This document shows, piece by piece, positions 5,562-13,422 of a stretch of 16,048 nucleotides of DNA. The notes beneath the pieces are model-generated. The model did not search any database. It saw nothing but the letters and a program-made list of their open reading frames with translations, and was not told where the DNA came from. Position numbers and translations under genes: made by a program. Location: the NCBI GenBank assembly GCA_046724665.1, contig JBKOWZ010000082.1, positions 1-16,048 of the forward strand, given 5' to 3'. Numbering within the stretch: the stretch's first letter is position 1; every line of letters starts with the position of its first letter. This DNA comes from Actinocrinis sp046724665 (GTDB lineage: Bacteria > Actinomycetota > Actinomycetes > Streptomycetales > Catenulisporaceae).

Positions 5562-8501
5562 TCAACCCGCCGGGACGGCCTGCCCGGGCAGCGCCCGCGC
5601 CGCAGCGGCGTTTCCGAGCCGGGCGTTGAGCTGGGCCAGGTCGAGCCGCACCGCCGCCGCGCCGCCGTGGTCCATGATCCGCTCCCGGATCGCCAGCGCC
5701 CGGCCGAACAGTTCGCCGGCCCGCTCGAAGCGGCCCAGCGCCCGGTTCGCCTCGCCGAGGTCGATCAGCAGGTGTCCCTCGCCGATCACGTCCCCGGCCC
5801 CGCGCACCATGGCCAGCACCTCGGCGAAGGTGTGCTCCGCGCGCTCCAGCTCCCCGCGCTGCATCAGCACCTGGCCCACCCGGCGCAGCGCCCGCGCCTC
5901 GCCGCCGGTGTAGCCCACCGAGCGGTAGATGGCGAGCGCGTCCTGTAGCCGGGCGTGCGCGACGGCGCCGTCGCCGCGGCGCATCCAGACGTGCGCGCTC
6001 TGCGTCAGCACGGTGGCTCGGCCCACGATGTCGCCGACCAGATCGAAGTCGCGCAGCGCCCGGTCGTACAGCTCGAGCGCGCGTTCCTCGTCGCCGCGCT
6101 GCCGCTCCAGCAGTGCCAGGTCCCGGTGGCACAGTGCCCGGCCGTGCTTGTCGTCGAGCTCTTCGAAGAGCGCCAGCGCCGCGTGCAGCGCCGAGCGGGA
6201 TTCCTCCGGCTGACGCCGGCTCAGGTACAGGGTGCCGAGCGAGCCGAGCAGCGCCGCGACGCCGCGCGTGTTGCCGGCCCGGCGCGCCGCCTCCAGCGCC
6301 TGCCGGTGCGTGCGCTCCCACAGGTCGAGGTAACCGCGCGACTCGAACAGGGTCACCAGCGTGGTGGCCAGTTCCCAGCCGTGCTCGTCGAAGCCCTCGC
6401 TCGCCGCGTGGTCCACCGCGCGGCACAGGTTCTCGTGTTCGGCGTCCATCCACTCCAGCGGCCTCGCGAGCAGCGGCTCCAGGTACGAGTCCGGGGGCTG
6501 CCAGCGCCGCGCGCCGCCGCGCAGCACGGTGTAGTCGCCGCCGTAGACCCTGCGGTGAGCCTGCTCCAAGATGGCCAGCCAGCCGCCGAGCATCCGCTCG
6601 GTGGCCGCACGCACCGGCTGTTCGCCCTCGGCCTGGAGCTGGTCCCGGGCGAAGACGCGGATGATCTCGTGGAAGCGGTAGCGGAACTCGCCGGTGGCCT
6701 CGATCGAGACCACGTCGAGCATCTGCACGTCGACCAGCTGCTCCATCAGGTCCGAGGGCTGCGCCCGCCGGTCGTCCAGCAGCGCTCCGGCCAGCCAGCC
6801 GGGCAGGGTCGGCCCGGGGGCCAGGCTGAGCAGCCGCAGCAGCCTGCGGTCGGTGCCGTCCAGGCCGTCGTGGGTCAGCGAGAGGCTGGCCCGCACGGTC
6901 ATCTCGCCGTGCGCGAGTTCGTCCAGGCGGTGACGCTCGTTGGCCAGCCGGTGCACCATCGAGGCCAGCGTCCAGTGCGGCCGGGCGGCCAGCCGGGCCG
7001 CCACGATCCGCAGCGCCAGCGGCAGGCAGCCGACCGTGCGCACCAGCATCACCGCGGCCTCCGGCTCGCGGCCGACCCGGTCCGCGCCGACCACCCGCCG
7101 CAGCAGTTCGAGCGCGTGTTCGGCGGTCAGCACGTCCAGTTCCATCCGGTGCGCGCCGGGCAGCGCCGTCATCCGGGACCGGGTCGTCACGATCACCGCA
7201 CAGCTGCCCCCGCCGGGCAGTAACGGGCTGATCTGCCGCTCGGTCGCCGCGTCGTCCAGCACGATCAGCATCCGGCGGGTCGCCACGATGGTGCGGTACA
7301 TCTCGGCGCGCTCGTCGGTCGAGTCGGGGATCACCGGACCGGGGATGCCCAGGGCCCGCAGGAAGCGCCCGAGCGCCTCCTTCGCCGAGACCTGTTCCGC
7401 GCCGATGCCGCGCAGGTCGCAATACAGCTGCCCGTCCGGGAAGTGCTCGCCGCTGAGCCGGTGCGCCAGGTACGTCGCCGCCGCGCTCTTGCCGACGCCC
7501 GGCTTGCCGACGATCACCAGCACGCCGGTCGCCCGATGCTCGTCCGCGCCGACCAGCGCGGCGCGGGCCGCGTCGAGCAGCGACTCGCCGCCGACGAAGT
7601 CGGCCGCGGCGGTGGGCAGCTGGTGCGGCCGTCCGGCGTGGAACGCCTGGGCCCGGGGCTCGTGCGCCGGCCCGGCGGGACCGGGGCCGGGGCCGAGCGG
7701 CTCGGCGTCCACGCGCAGGTCGGGGTCGCCGGACAGGATCGCGGTCTCCAGCAGCCGGATCTGCTCGCCCGGTTCGAGACCGAGCTCCTCGATCAGCAGG
7801 TTGCGCCCGGCCCGGTAGGCGTCCAGCGCCTCGGCCTGCCGGCCCGAGCGGTACAGCGCCAGCATGTACTGCCCGCGCAGCCGTTCGCGCAGCGGGTGCT
7901 CGCCGATCAGCCGGCCGATCTCGCCGACCAGCTGGTGGTGCCGGCCCAGCGAGAGTTCGAGTTCGAGGTAGGTCTCGATGGCGGCCAGCCGGTCCTCGTC
8001 CAGCCTCAGTGCCTTGGTGCGCAGCGCCTCGCTGGGGATGCCGTTCAGGCACGGCCCGCGCCACAGTCCGACCACCCCGCGCAACTGCTCAGCGGCATCG
8101 GCGACCCGTCCCTCCTTCACCAGCGCGCGCGACCTGGCGACCTGGGCGTTGAACACCGCCAGGTCCAGTGCCGCCGCCTCGGTCTGCACCAGGTAGCCCG
8201 GCGGGCGGGTGACGATGGCGGCCTCGACCGCCGCGTCGGCCAGCGCCTTGCGCAACCGGGACACGCAGATCTGCACCTGGATGCGCGCCGTGTCCGGCGG
8301 CTGCTCGTCCCAGATCAGGTCGACCAGGTAGTCGGTGCTCACCACCCGGTTGGCCTCCAGCAGCAGCGCGGCCAGGATGACCTCCTGCCGGCCGGGCGGT
8401 ATCCGCATGGGGCCTGCCGGACCGGCGACCCGCAGCGGACCGAGGATGCGGAAGGCGGGTTCCGGCAGTGCGTCGCTGCTCGCGTCCGACGCGTCGAGCA
8501 T
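5562..8501 (-). CDS. AfsR-type SARP regulator: OmpR-like DNA-binding, BTAD, NB-ARC and TPR domains
   Basis: The protein has 979 residues, close to AfsR-type length. Domains in order: winged-helix DNA-binding domain (about 17-100, FRILGPLRV...QVQICVSRLRKAL); bacterial transcriptional activation domain (about 110-258, including LDLAVFNAQ and EALDAYRAGR); a Gly/Pro-rich linker (about 265-290); an NB-ARC/STAND ATPase with Walker A GKPGVGKS (332-339), Walker B MLIVLDD (411-417) and GCLPLAL (491-497); then helical TPR-like repeats to the C-terminus. Such proteins activate transcription, often of specialised-metabolite genes, from heptameric direct repeats, with ATP binding and the TPR region tuning activity. 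The ATG at 8501 has GGGGGGAG close upstream. Both flanking + strand genes have GTGATAR-type repeats upstream, so they are its likely targets. The TPR part could bind a small ligand or peptide; that is inference. Confidence 0.95.
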   Translation of the reverse strand: MLDASDASSDALPEPAFRILGPLRVAGPAGPMRIPPGRQEVILAALLLEANRVVSTDYLVDLIWDEQPPDTARIQVQICVSRLRKALADAAVEAAIVTRPPGYLVQTEAAALDLAVFNAQVARSRALVKEGRVADAAEQLRGVVGLWRGPCLNGIPSEALRTKALRLDEDRLAAIETYLELELSLGRHHQLVGEIGRLIGEHPLRERLRGQYMLALYRSGRQAEALDAYRAGRNLLIEELGLEPGEQIRLLETAILSGDPDLRVDAEPLGPGPGPAGPAHEPRAQAFHAGRPHQLPTAAADFVGGESLLDAARAALVGADEHRATGVLVIVGKPGVGKSAAATYLAHRLSGEHFPDGQLYCDLRGIGAEQVSAKEALGRFLRALGIPGPVIPDSTDERAEMYRTIVATRRMLIVLDDAATERQISPLLPGGGSCAVIVTTRSRMTALPGAHRMELDVLTAEHALELLRRVVGADRVGREPEAAVMLVRTVGCLPLALRIVAARLAARPHWTLASMVHRLANERHRLDELAHGEMTVRASLSLTHDGLDGTDRRLLRLLSLAPGPTLPGWLAGALLDDRRAQPSDLMEQLVDVQMLDVVSIEATGEFRYRFHEIIRVFARDQLQAEGEQPVRAATERMLGGWLAILEQAHRRVYGGDYTVLRGGARRWQPPDSYLEPLLARPLEWMDAEHENLCRAVDHAASEGFDEHGWELATTLVTLFESRGYLDLWERTHRQALEAARRAGNTRGVAALLGSLGTLYLSRRQPEESRSALHAALALFEELDDKHGRALCHRDLALLERQRGDEERALELYDRALRDFDLVGDIVGRATVLTQSAHVWMRRGDGAVAHARLQDALAIYRSVGYTGGEARALRRVGQVLMQRGELERAEHTFAEVLAMVRGAGDVIGEGHLLIDLGEANRALGRFERAGELFGRALAIRERIMDHGGAAAVRLDLAQLNARLGNAAAARALPGQAVPAG

Positions 8502-8637
8502 GCTCTCCCCCCAAAGGACGAGCGGCTATCCGGAGACGTTCGATATCGCGGCACTCATATCAGTGGTCAGTCTCGCTGAACACGCTTGCGATGTCCACGG
8601 GAGAACGGCAATCGCGGTTCAACCGGGCCGCCGGAGC

Positions 8638-8655
8638 GTGATAGCGCCGCGATAA
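8638..8655 (+). promoter_or_regulatory. Candidate SARP operator upstream of the SnoaL-like gene
   Basis: GTGATAG (8638-8644) and GCGATAA (8649-8655) are direct repeats 11 bp apart, followed by TCCGGG. The same pair followed by TCCCGGG occurs at 5190-5214 before the peptide gene. It lies 84 bp before the SnoaL-like ATG and 137 bp from the divergent SARP start, so it might also affect the regulator's own expression. Confidence 0.6.
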
Positions 8656-8739
8656 TCCGGGATTGCCCCGTTCCCCGACGCTCTGAGTGTCAGACGTCCG
8701 GGCCCTGCGGACCGCGGGTACCCCACGGAAGGTAAGTCA

Positions 8740-9144
8740 ATGTACAGCGAAGACGGCGACCGGCCGCGGGACGCGGCCGTCACCGCCGCGGGAATCGACC
8801 ATGTACGGCTGTGGTACCACTATCTCGACACCGGGGACCTGGACGCCTGCGGCTCCCTACTCGACGAGAACGCGCAGCTCTCCCGCCCCGACGCGCCACC
8901 GAGCCACGGTCGCGACCAGGTCGTGCAGCGCCAGGCCGAGCTGTCCTCGTGCAAAGGCGGACATCGCATCTACAAGATCGTCGCCACCGAGGAGACCGTC
9001 GCCGTGATGGGCAGCTACGCTCCTCCCCCCGGCGCCGCGCCGAGCCGCGCCGGGGTCGAGGAGATCGAATTCGCCGACTTCTTCACCCTCACTGACAAAG
9101 GTCTGCTTCTCACCTGCCGCCGCTACTACTTCGTAGCCCCCTGA
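8740..9144 (+). CDS. SnoaL-like / NTF2-fold small protein
   Basis: This 134-residue protein has the SnoaL-like pattern: VRLWYHYLDTGDLDACGSLLDENAQLSRPD (helix then strand), G.DQVVQRQAE, IYKIVATEETVAVMGSY, and C-terminal EEIEFADFFTLTDKGLLLTCRRYYFV. The cone-shaped NTF2 fold hosts polyketide cyclases, small hydrolases and isomerases, and also non-catalytic ligand-binding proteins; catalytic residues cannot be assigned here. GGAAGG sits 7 nt before the ATG. It is transcribed divergently from the SARP gene and carries the heptamer-repeat operator upstream, so it is a likely SARP target. No polyketide synthase or other biosynthetic enzyme adjoins it, so a cyclase role is not supported by context. 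The intergenic stretch to the convergent GH3 gene (9145-9308) shows no strong hairpin. Confidence 0.8.
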   Translation: MYSEDGDRPRDAAVTAAGIDHVRLWYHYLDTGDLDACGSLLDENAQLSRPDAPPSHGRDQVVQRQAELSSCKGGHRIYKIVATEETVAVMGSYAPPPGAAPSRAGVEEIEFADFFTLTDKGLLLTCRRYYFVAP

Positions 9145-9308
9145 CGCCCCTCGAACGCAACCACGCCCTTCCTCCTCCGCACTCCCGCATTCCCCACGCA
9201 ACGGTCGGCCACACGAAAGACCCTCCGCTGGACCACACCAGCCGAAGCCTTCAACGAGCAACTACCGTCGGTATCAACAGCCGTTGTTGCCCGCGCCGAC
9301 TTCATGCC

Positions 9309-11600
9309 TCAGGCGGTCGCGCACGGCACACCGTTGAGGGTGAACGCGGTCGGTGCGGTGTTGGTACCGGACCAGTTCGCGTTGAAGCCCCAGTCGGCGG
9401 TACCCAGATGCTTGTTCCAGCCCACGTCGGTCGCGGTGACCTGGCTGCCGCTCTGCGTCGCCGTGGCGTTCCAGGCGTTGGTGATCACCTGACCGTCGGC
9501 GAACCGGAACGTGAGTGTCCAACCGTCCACGGTGGATCCCGTCACGGCGATGGCCACGTCCCCGGTGAAGCCACCAGTCCACTGTGTCGTGACCCGGTAG
9601 GTCACGGTGCAGTGCAGGCCGCCTGACGCGGTCGGTGAAGGCGACGGGGACAGTGAAGGTGACGGTGAAGACGACGGGGAGGGTGAAGACGACGGTGACG
9701 GGGACGGTGAAGACGACGGGGACGACGACGGTGATGGCGAGGGGCCGGTGGGGTAGCTCAGGCCGGCCCCGAAGGGGAACAGTCCGGTCTGCCCGTCGCC
9801 GGCGTTGATCGGCTCCTGTGCGGCGCTGGCCGGCCAGGTGACGGGCAGCCGGCCGGTGGGGTTGTAGTCGCCGAACAGCACGTCGGCGACGCCCGCGCCC
9901 TCGCTTCCCGGCAACCAGGACGCGACGAAAGCCTGCCAGTCCGGCAACTGCGCGGCGATGTCCAGGGGCCGGCCGGAGACCAGGACGGTCACCACCGGTA
10001 CGCCGGATGCCTTGAGCCGCTGCAAGGTGGCGAGGTCCGTGCTGTCCAACCCCATGGACCCGGGCCGGTCGCCCTTGCCCTCGGCGTACGGCGTCTCACC
10101 GATGACGGCGATGGCCGCGCGGTACGAACCGTCGATGCCGGTGCCGTCGCGGCTGTAGGTCACCGTCGCGCCGGAGCCGACGGTGTTGCGGATGCCCTGC
10201 AGGATGCTGGTACCGGCAATGGTGTTGCCGGACGCGCCCTGCCAGGAGATGGTCCAGCCGCCCGCCTGGTTGCCCAGGTCGTCGGCGTTCTTGCCGGCCA
10301 CGAAGATCTTCCCCCCGGCCTTCGCCAGCGGCAGGATCCCGCCCGCGTTCTTCAGCAGCACCTGCGACTCGCGCACCGCCTGGCGCGCCAGGGCGCGGTG
10401 CGCCTGGCTGCCGACGCTCGAGGCGTACGAACGGTCGGCCAGCGGGCGCTCGAACAGGCCAAGTTCGAACTTCTTGGTGAGGATCCGGCTGACCGCGTCG
10501 TCGATGCGCGACTGCGATACCGCACCCGACTGCACGTCGGCGATCAGGTCCGCGATGAAGGTCTTGTAGTCGTTCGGCACCATGATCATGTCCAGCCCCG
10601 CGTTGACGGCCGTGGCCACCTCCTGCCCGGTGAAGCCGGACTGCCCGTCCAACTGGTCGATCGCCGCCCAGTCCGAGACGAGGAAGCCCTTGAAGCCCAG
10701 CTCACCCTTGAGCACGTCGGTGAGCAGGTACCGGTTCCCGCTCATCTTCACGCCGTTCCAACTGGAGTAGGACACCATGATGGAGCCCACGCCGGCCCGT
10801 ACCGCGGCCTGGAACGGCGGCAGGTGGATGGCCCGCAGTTCCTGCTCGGAGATCTGGGTGTTGCCCTGATCCGTTCCGTTGGTCGTGCCGCCGTCCCCGA
10901 TGTAGTGCTTCGCGGTCGCCAGGATCGAGGCCGGCCCCCCGAGCGTGGCGCCCTGGTACCCGGTGATCACCGGAACCATGGACGAGACGAGGTCCGGCGT
11001 CTCGCCGAACGACTCGTAGGTGCGGCCCCACCGGTCGTTGCGGGCCACGCACAGGCACGGCGAGAACGTCCAGTCCAGCCCGGCGCCGGTCACCTCCTCG
11101 GCGGTCGCCCGGCCGATCTGCTGTACCAGCGCCGGATCGCGTGTCGCACCGAGAGCGATGTTGTGCGGGAAGATCGTCGAGCCGTACACGTTGTTGTCAC
11201 CGTGCACGGCGTCCAGGCCGTAGATGATGGGGATTCCCCAGGGCGTGGCCAACGCCGCGCGCTGGAAGTTGTCATACATGTCCGCCCAGCCGGTGGGCGT
11301 GTTCGGCGACGGCGCCGAACCACCGCCGGACAGGATCGAGCCCACCCGGTACGTGGTGACGTCGGCCGTGCCGATGGCCGCCCGCTCAGCCTGCGTCATC
11401 TGGCCCACCTTGTCCGCCAGCGACATCCGCGAGAGCAGATCGGCCACCCGCGCCGCTACGCTCAACGACGGATCCTGGTATGGGTAGGTGAAAGCGGCGC
11501 TTCCCTGGGCGCTGGCCGAGGGTATCGACAGGGCCGCGCCGAGTGCCAGCGGCAACGCGAGCGCGACGAGCAACCGCAGCGGACGCGACCGAGCGAACAT
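9309..11600 (-). CDS. Secreted GH3 beta-glucosidase/exo-beta-glucanase with C-terminal CBM2
   Basis: The protein has 763 residues. A Sec signal peptide (1-31, LLVALALPLALGAALSIPSASA) precedes a GH3 N-terminal barrel with KHYIGDGGT (231-239) and nucleophile motif GFLVSDW (D310). The GH3 C-terminal domain contains GETPYAEGKGD (501-511), the ExoI-type stretch that carries the acid/base glutamate (E502 or E507). A Ser/Pro-rich linker (about 618-661) leads to a family 2 carbohydrate-binding module (662-763) with a Cys near each end (LHC..., VPCATA) and conserved Trp residues. Expected action is release of glucose from beta-glucan or cello-oligosaccharide ends, anchored on cellulose or similar polymer outside the cell. 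The ATG at 11600 is chosen because AGGAG lies 5 nt upstream. I see no CebR-type 14-bp palindrome upstream. It follows a GH12-like remnant on the same strand. Confidence 0.93.
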   Translation of the reverse strand: MFARSRPLRLLVALALPLALGAALSIPSASAQGSAAFTYPYQDPSLSVAARVADLLSRMSLADKVGQMTQAERAAIGTADVTTYRVGSILSGGGSAPSPNTPTGWADMYDNFQRAALATPWGIPIIYGLDAVHGDNNVYGSTIFPHNIALGATRDPALVQQIGRATAEEVTGAGLDWTFSPCLCVARNDRWGRTYESFGETPDLVSSMVPVITGYQGATLGGPASILATAKHYIGDGGTTNGTDQGNTQISEQELRAIHLPPFQAAVRAGVGSIMVSYSSWNGVKMSGNRYLLTDVLKGELGFKGFLVSDWAAIDQLDGQSGFTGQEVATAVNAGLDMIMVPNDYKTFIADLIADVQSGAVSQSRIDDAVSRILTKKFELGLFERPLADRSYASSVGSQAHRALARQAVRESQVLLKNAGGILPLAKAGGKIFVAGKNADDLGNQAGGWTISWQGASGNTIAGTSILQGIRNTVGSGATVTYSRDGTGIDGSYRAAIAVIGETPYAEGKGDRPGSMGLDSTDLATLQRLKASGVPVVTVLVSGRPLDIAAQLPDWQAFVASWLPGSEGAGVADVLFGDYNPTGRLPVTWPASAAQEPINAGDGQTGLFPFGAGLSYPTGPSPSPSSSPSSSPSPSPSSSPSPSSSPSPSLSPSPSPTASGGLHCTVTYRVTTQWTGGFTGDVAIAVTGSTVDGWTLTFRFADGQVITNAWNATATQSGSQVTATDVGWNKHLGTADWGFNANWSGTNTAPTAFTLNGVPCATA
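9618..9749 (-). repeat. Low-complexity Ser/Pro linker-coding repeat
   Basis: Degenerate 6-12 bp units (GACGGTGAAGACGACGGGGA-like on the + strand) encode a run of Ser-Pro and Ser-Ser pairs joining the GH3 catalytic part to CBM2. Such tracts are prone to length change by slippage. Confidence 0.85.
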
Positions 11601-11644
11601 CGCTTCTCCTTGGACATTGGACTGACCGGAGCACAGGTGCACCG

Positions 11645-11669
11645 CGGCCGCAGACATCCGCTGCGGCCG
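11645..11669. other. 9-bp inverted repeat upstream of the GH3 gene
   Basis: CGGCCGCAG and CTGCGGCCG flank a 7-nt spacer, 45 bp upstream of the GH3 start codon. It could be an operator or part of a terminator or attenuator for the remnant gene upstream. Confidence 0.45.
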
Positions 11670-11673
11670 ACTC

Positions 11674-11693
11674 CCCACCAGGGCAATGGTGGG
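11674..11693. terminator. Hairpin just after the GH12-like remnant stop
   Basis: CCCACCA / TGGTGGG with a 6-nt loop lies 21 nt past the stop of the GH12-like remnant on the - strand. The position fits a terminator of that former gene, though the stem is only 7 bp and no U-tract follows. Confidence 0.45.
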
Positions 11694-11714
11694 ACGCCGC
11701 CCGCGCGTACCGCG

Positions 11715-11855
11715 CTACTGCACGGTAACCGAGTAGGAGATGGTGTCCAGCCGACCGTTGCCCGTGAAGACCTCGGCGCCGGACTCGATGCTGCCGAGAT
11801 ACGCTGAGCTGCTCATCCATCCACGGGACACCAGGTCGCTGATGAAAGTTCCACC
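11715..11855 (-). pseudogene. 3' remnant of a GH12-like endoglucanase gene
   Basis: The reading frame ending in TAG at 11715-11717 encodes GTFISDLVSRGWMSSSAYL followed by GSIESGAEVFTGNGRLDTIS and YSVTVQ. This resembles the C-terminus of GH12 cellulases/xyloglucanases (pattern F..D.VSRG...SS.YL.S.Q.G.E...G..GL....S..V), recognised by eye. No start codon or catalytic residue remains: upstream of about 11855 the frame loses all resemblance and the IS-derived sequence begins within 60 bp. It lies on the same strand as the GH3 gene and just upstream, so the two probably formed a beta-glucan-degrading operon or regulon before the disruption. The family call is moderate because only about 45 residues are visible. 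Confidence 0.6.
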
Positions 11856-11915
11856 TGGTGTTGATGTTGTGGTTGGCGGACAGTGAAGTCGGCGCGGTTC
11901 TGGACACCGCTTGAT

Positions 11916-12068
11916 TCATGCGGCGGTGAACATGCGCTGCTGCCAGGCGGTTCGGGTTTCGGCCGGGATCCGGTAGTCGAGTGCGGAGCGCAGGCGTCGT
12001 TGGTTGTAGTCGATGATCCAACTCTCGATGTCGCGGCGGGCACTGGCGCGCTCGGGCCAGGAACTCAT
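11916..12068 (-). mobile_element. 3' remnant of an IS3-family-like transposase (integrase core C-terminus)
   Basis: Fifty codons end in TGA at 11916-11918. They include RRDIESWIIDYNQRRLRSAL followed by DYRIPAETRTAW. YN..R.HSALGY..P is the hallmark C-terminal motif of rve/DDE integrases of the IS3 (also IS481) family, here with HSALGY changed to RSALDY. The catalytic D, D and E lie upstream and are missing: beyond 12068 the frame no longer resembles a transposase. The ATG at 12068 happens to be in frame but is probably internal. The IS end should fall between 11856 and 11915, next to the GH12-like remnant; I cannot fix its terminal repeat because the other end is absent. The element is dead. 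Confidence 0.8.
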
Positions 12069-12192
12069 GCTGACCTCTGTCTGATCGTGGCGAAGAGCGA
12101 CTCGGCTGCGGCACCAGCACCCGAAGAACCGTCACCCCGACACGCCGACCGTGATCAAATTACGCTGAGTGGCTTTGGCTTATGAATAGACC

Positions 12193-13422
12193 TCAAGGCA
12201 TCGAGGCCCATGTGGAAGGTTCTTCTGCGAACAACTGTCGGGTCCACGTCAGCACCTGCGGCGCGATCGTCGGCAGCAGCGTGAAGTGGTCCGCACCGGG
12301 AACCGCTGTGTACGTCACGTCGGTGCCCGCTGCGGTGAGCTGCTCGGCGGCCAGCGCGCTGGCCGCCGCCGGGACCGCGTCGGCGGTGCCGTGGGCCAGC
12401 CGGACGGGCTCCGGGTAGCGGGCGATCGGGACGTCCTGCGGGTCGAGCAGCCGGGCGAACTCGGCCTGCGCCGCCGCCGGGTCCTTAAACGCCTGGCCGT
12501 TGGTGACGGCTGCGACATCGGTGGCGAGCTGGCCGACGCACTCCTCACGCGCCAGGTCGACCAGGCTCAGGCCCAGCGGGGTGAACCACTGCGTGGCGTC
12601 CCAGCCCGGGTGGGTGACCGGGGCGGTCACGCCGGAATAGAGCGTGCCGGCGATCAGCGGCGCCGCCGGGTTGCCGACTTGCTCGGTAGCCAGCTGGATG
12701 GGGAATTGGATGAACGAGGCCAGCGCGATTGTGCCGCGATGGCGCAGCTCGGGCGCATAGGAGCCGGCGAGGTGTCCGGACCACAGCGCCGCGTGCCCGC
12801 CGAGCGAGTAGCCGACCGAGATCCAGTCGCGCGAGACCGGTGCGACGCGGCGCGCGGCCCGCACAGCATCGATCACCGAGTAGGCCTCGGACGGGCCGTT
12901 GATGATCGAGGCCTCGCCGGGCGTCCCGATCCCGTCGTAGTCGGTGGCGGCGATGGCGTAGCCGCCGGCCAGCAGTTCGTCGTTGAGCGCGCGCTCCCAC
13001 GGACTCGGGCCGAGCCGGGACGGCGCGCACTGGTCGGCTGTCCCGCCCAAGCCGTGGCTGTAACTGACGACGGGCCAGCCTCCGGCCGGGGGTTGGCCGG
13101 GCGGGAGCGTGAGCGTGCTCGAGACTACGGTCGGGGAGCCATTCCAGGCGGTGGACAGGTACCAGATTCGCCAGGCCTGCCCGGCGCCGTCCAGCTGTAG
13201 CGCGGCGGGCAGCGGGGACTGCGCGACGACGGTTCCCTGCCATGAATGCCTTAAATACCCGGAATATCCTAGCTCGGCGGCGAACCGGAGGGTGCCGTCA
13301 CTCGCGGCGGCGCGAGTGACTGTCGTCGCGTCGGCCGCCGACGCGACTGTCGGTGCGCCGATGAACGAGCCGCCGAGCAGCAGCGCCGCGGTGATCGCGG
13401 TTCTTCTCTGTCGCATGCGCAT
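12193..13422 (-). CDS. Secreted alpha/beta-hydrolase, lipase/esterase
   Basis: The protein has 409 residues. MRMRQRR is followed by a hydrophobic segment and a probable signal-peptidase site near AASA-A (about residues 28-30). The alpha/beta-hydrolase triad is visible: nucleophile elbow GYSLGG with S206, GTADAVP with D348, and GADHF with H379; SYSHGLGG (120-127) is a likely oxyanion-loop HG motif. Layout and length match actinobacterial secretory lipases that cleave acyl esters outside the cell. GGGGAG lies 4 nt before the ATG at 13422; a second in-frame ATG at 13416 (MRQRR) has a spacing of 10 nt and is equally possible. It lies 125 bp downstream of the LuxR-family gene on the same strand, which may control it. 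The precise substrate (triacylglycerol, short ester or polyester) cannot be told. Confidence 0.88.
   Translation of the reverse strand: MRMRQRRTAITAALLLGGSFIGAPTVASAADATTVTRAAASDGTLRFAAELGYSGYLRHSWQGTVVAQSPLPAALQLDGAGQAWRIWYLSTAWNGSPTVVSSTLTLPPGQPPAGGWPVVSYSHGLGGTADQCAPSRLGPSPWERALNDELLAGGYAIAATDYDGIGTPGEASIINGPSEAYSVIDAVRAARRVAPVSRDWISVGYSLGGHAALWSGHLAGSYAPELRHRGTIALASFIQFPIQLATEQVGNPAAPLIAGTLYSGVTAPVTHPGWDATQWFTPLGLSLVDLAREECVGQLATDVAAVTNGQAFKDPAAAQAEFARLLDPQDVPIARYPEPVRLAHGTADAVPAAASALAAEQLTAAGTDVTYTAVPGADHFTLLPTIAPQVLTWTRQLFAEEPSTWASMP

Larger units (their letters stand above)
11601..12192. other. 592-bp gap without an intact gene: hairpins plus two gene remnants
   Basis: The gap holds two hairpins (11645-11693), a GH12-like 3' remnant (11715-about 11855), about 60 bp that may contain the IS end, a transposase 3' remnant (11916-12068), and 12069-12192, in which I see no recognisable feature. 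Longer open frames across this stretch show no family resemblance in translation. Confidence 0.7.

Noticed and set aside
5955..7223. Long + strand ORFs opposite the SARP gene
   Set aside because: Gln/Arg/Pro-rich translations without any family resemblance; they mirror the high-GC codon pattern of the SARP gene.
9270..9308. Possible terminator around CAACAGCCGTTGTTG between the SnoaL-like and GH3 genes
   Set aside because: Only a 4-bp stem (CAAC/GTTG) can form; too weak to call.
9618..9749. Possible CRISPR or minisatellite-like array
   Set aside because: The repetition is the codon pattern of a Ser/Pro protein linker, in frame within the GH3-CBM2 gene, with no spacer structure.
11386..12135. 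249-codon - strand ORF spanning the remnant region
   Set aside because: It runs in a different frame from both the transposase and GH12-like remnants and overlaps the GH3 start; its translation is Arg/Ala-rich with no recognisable domain.
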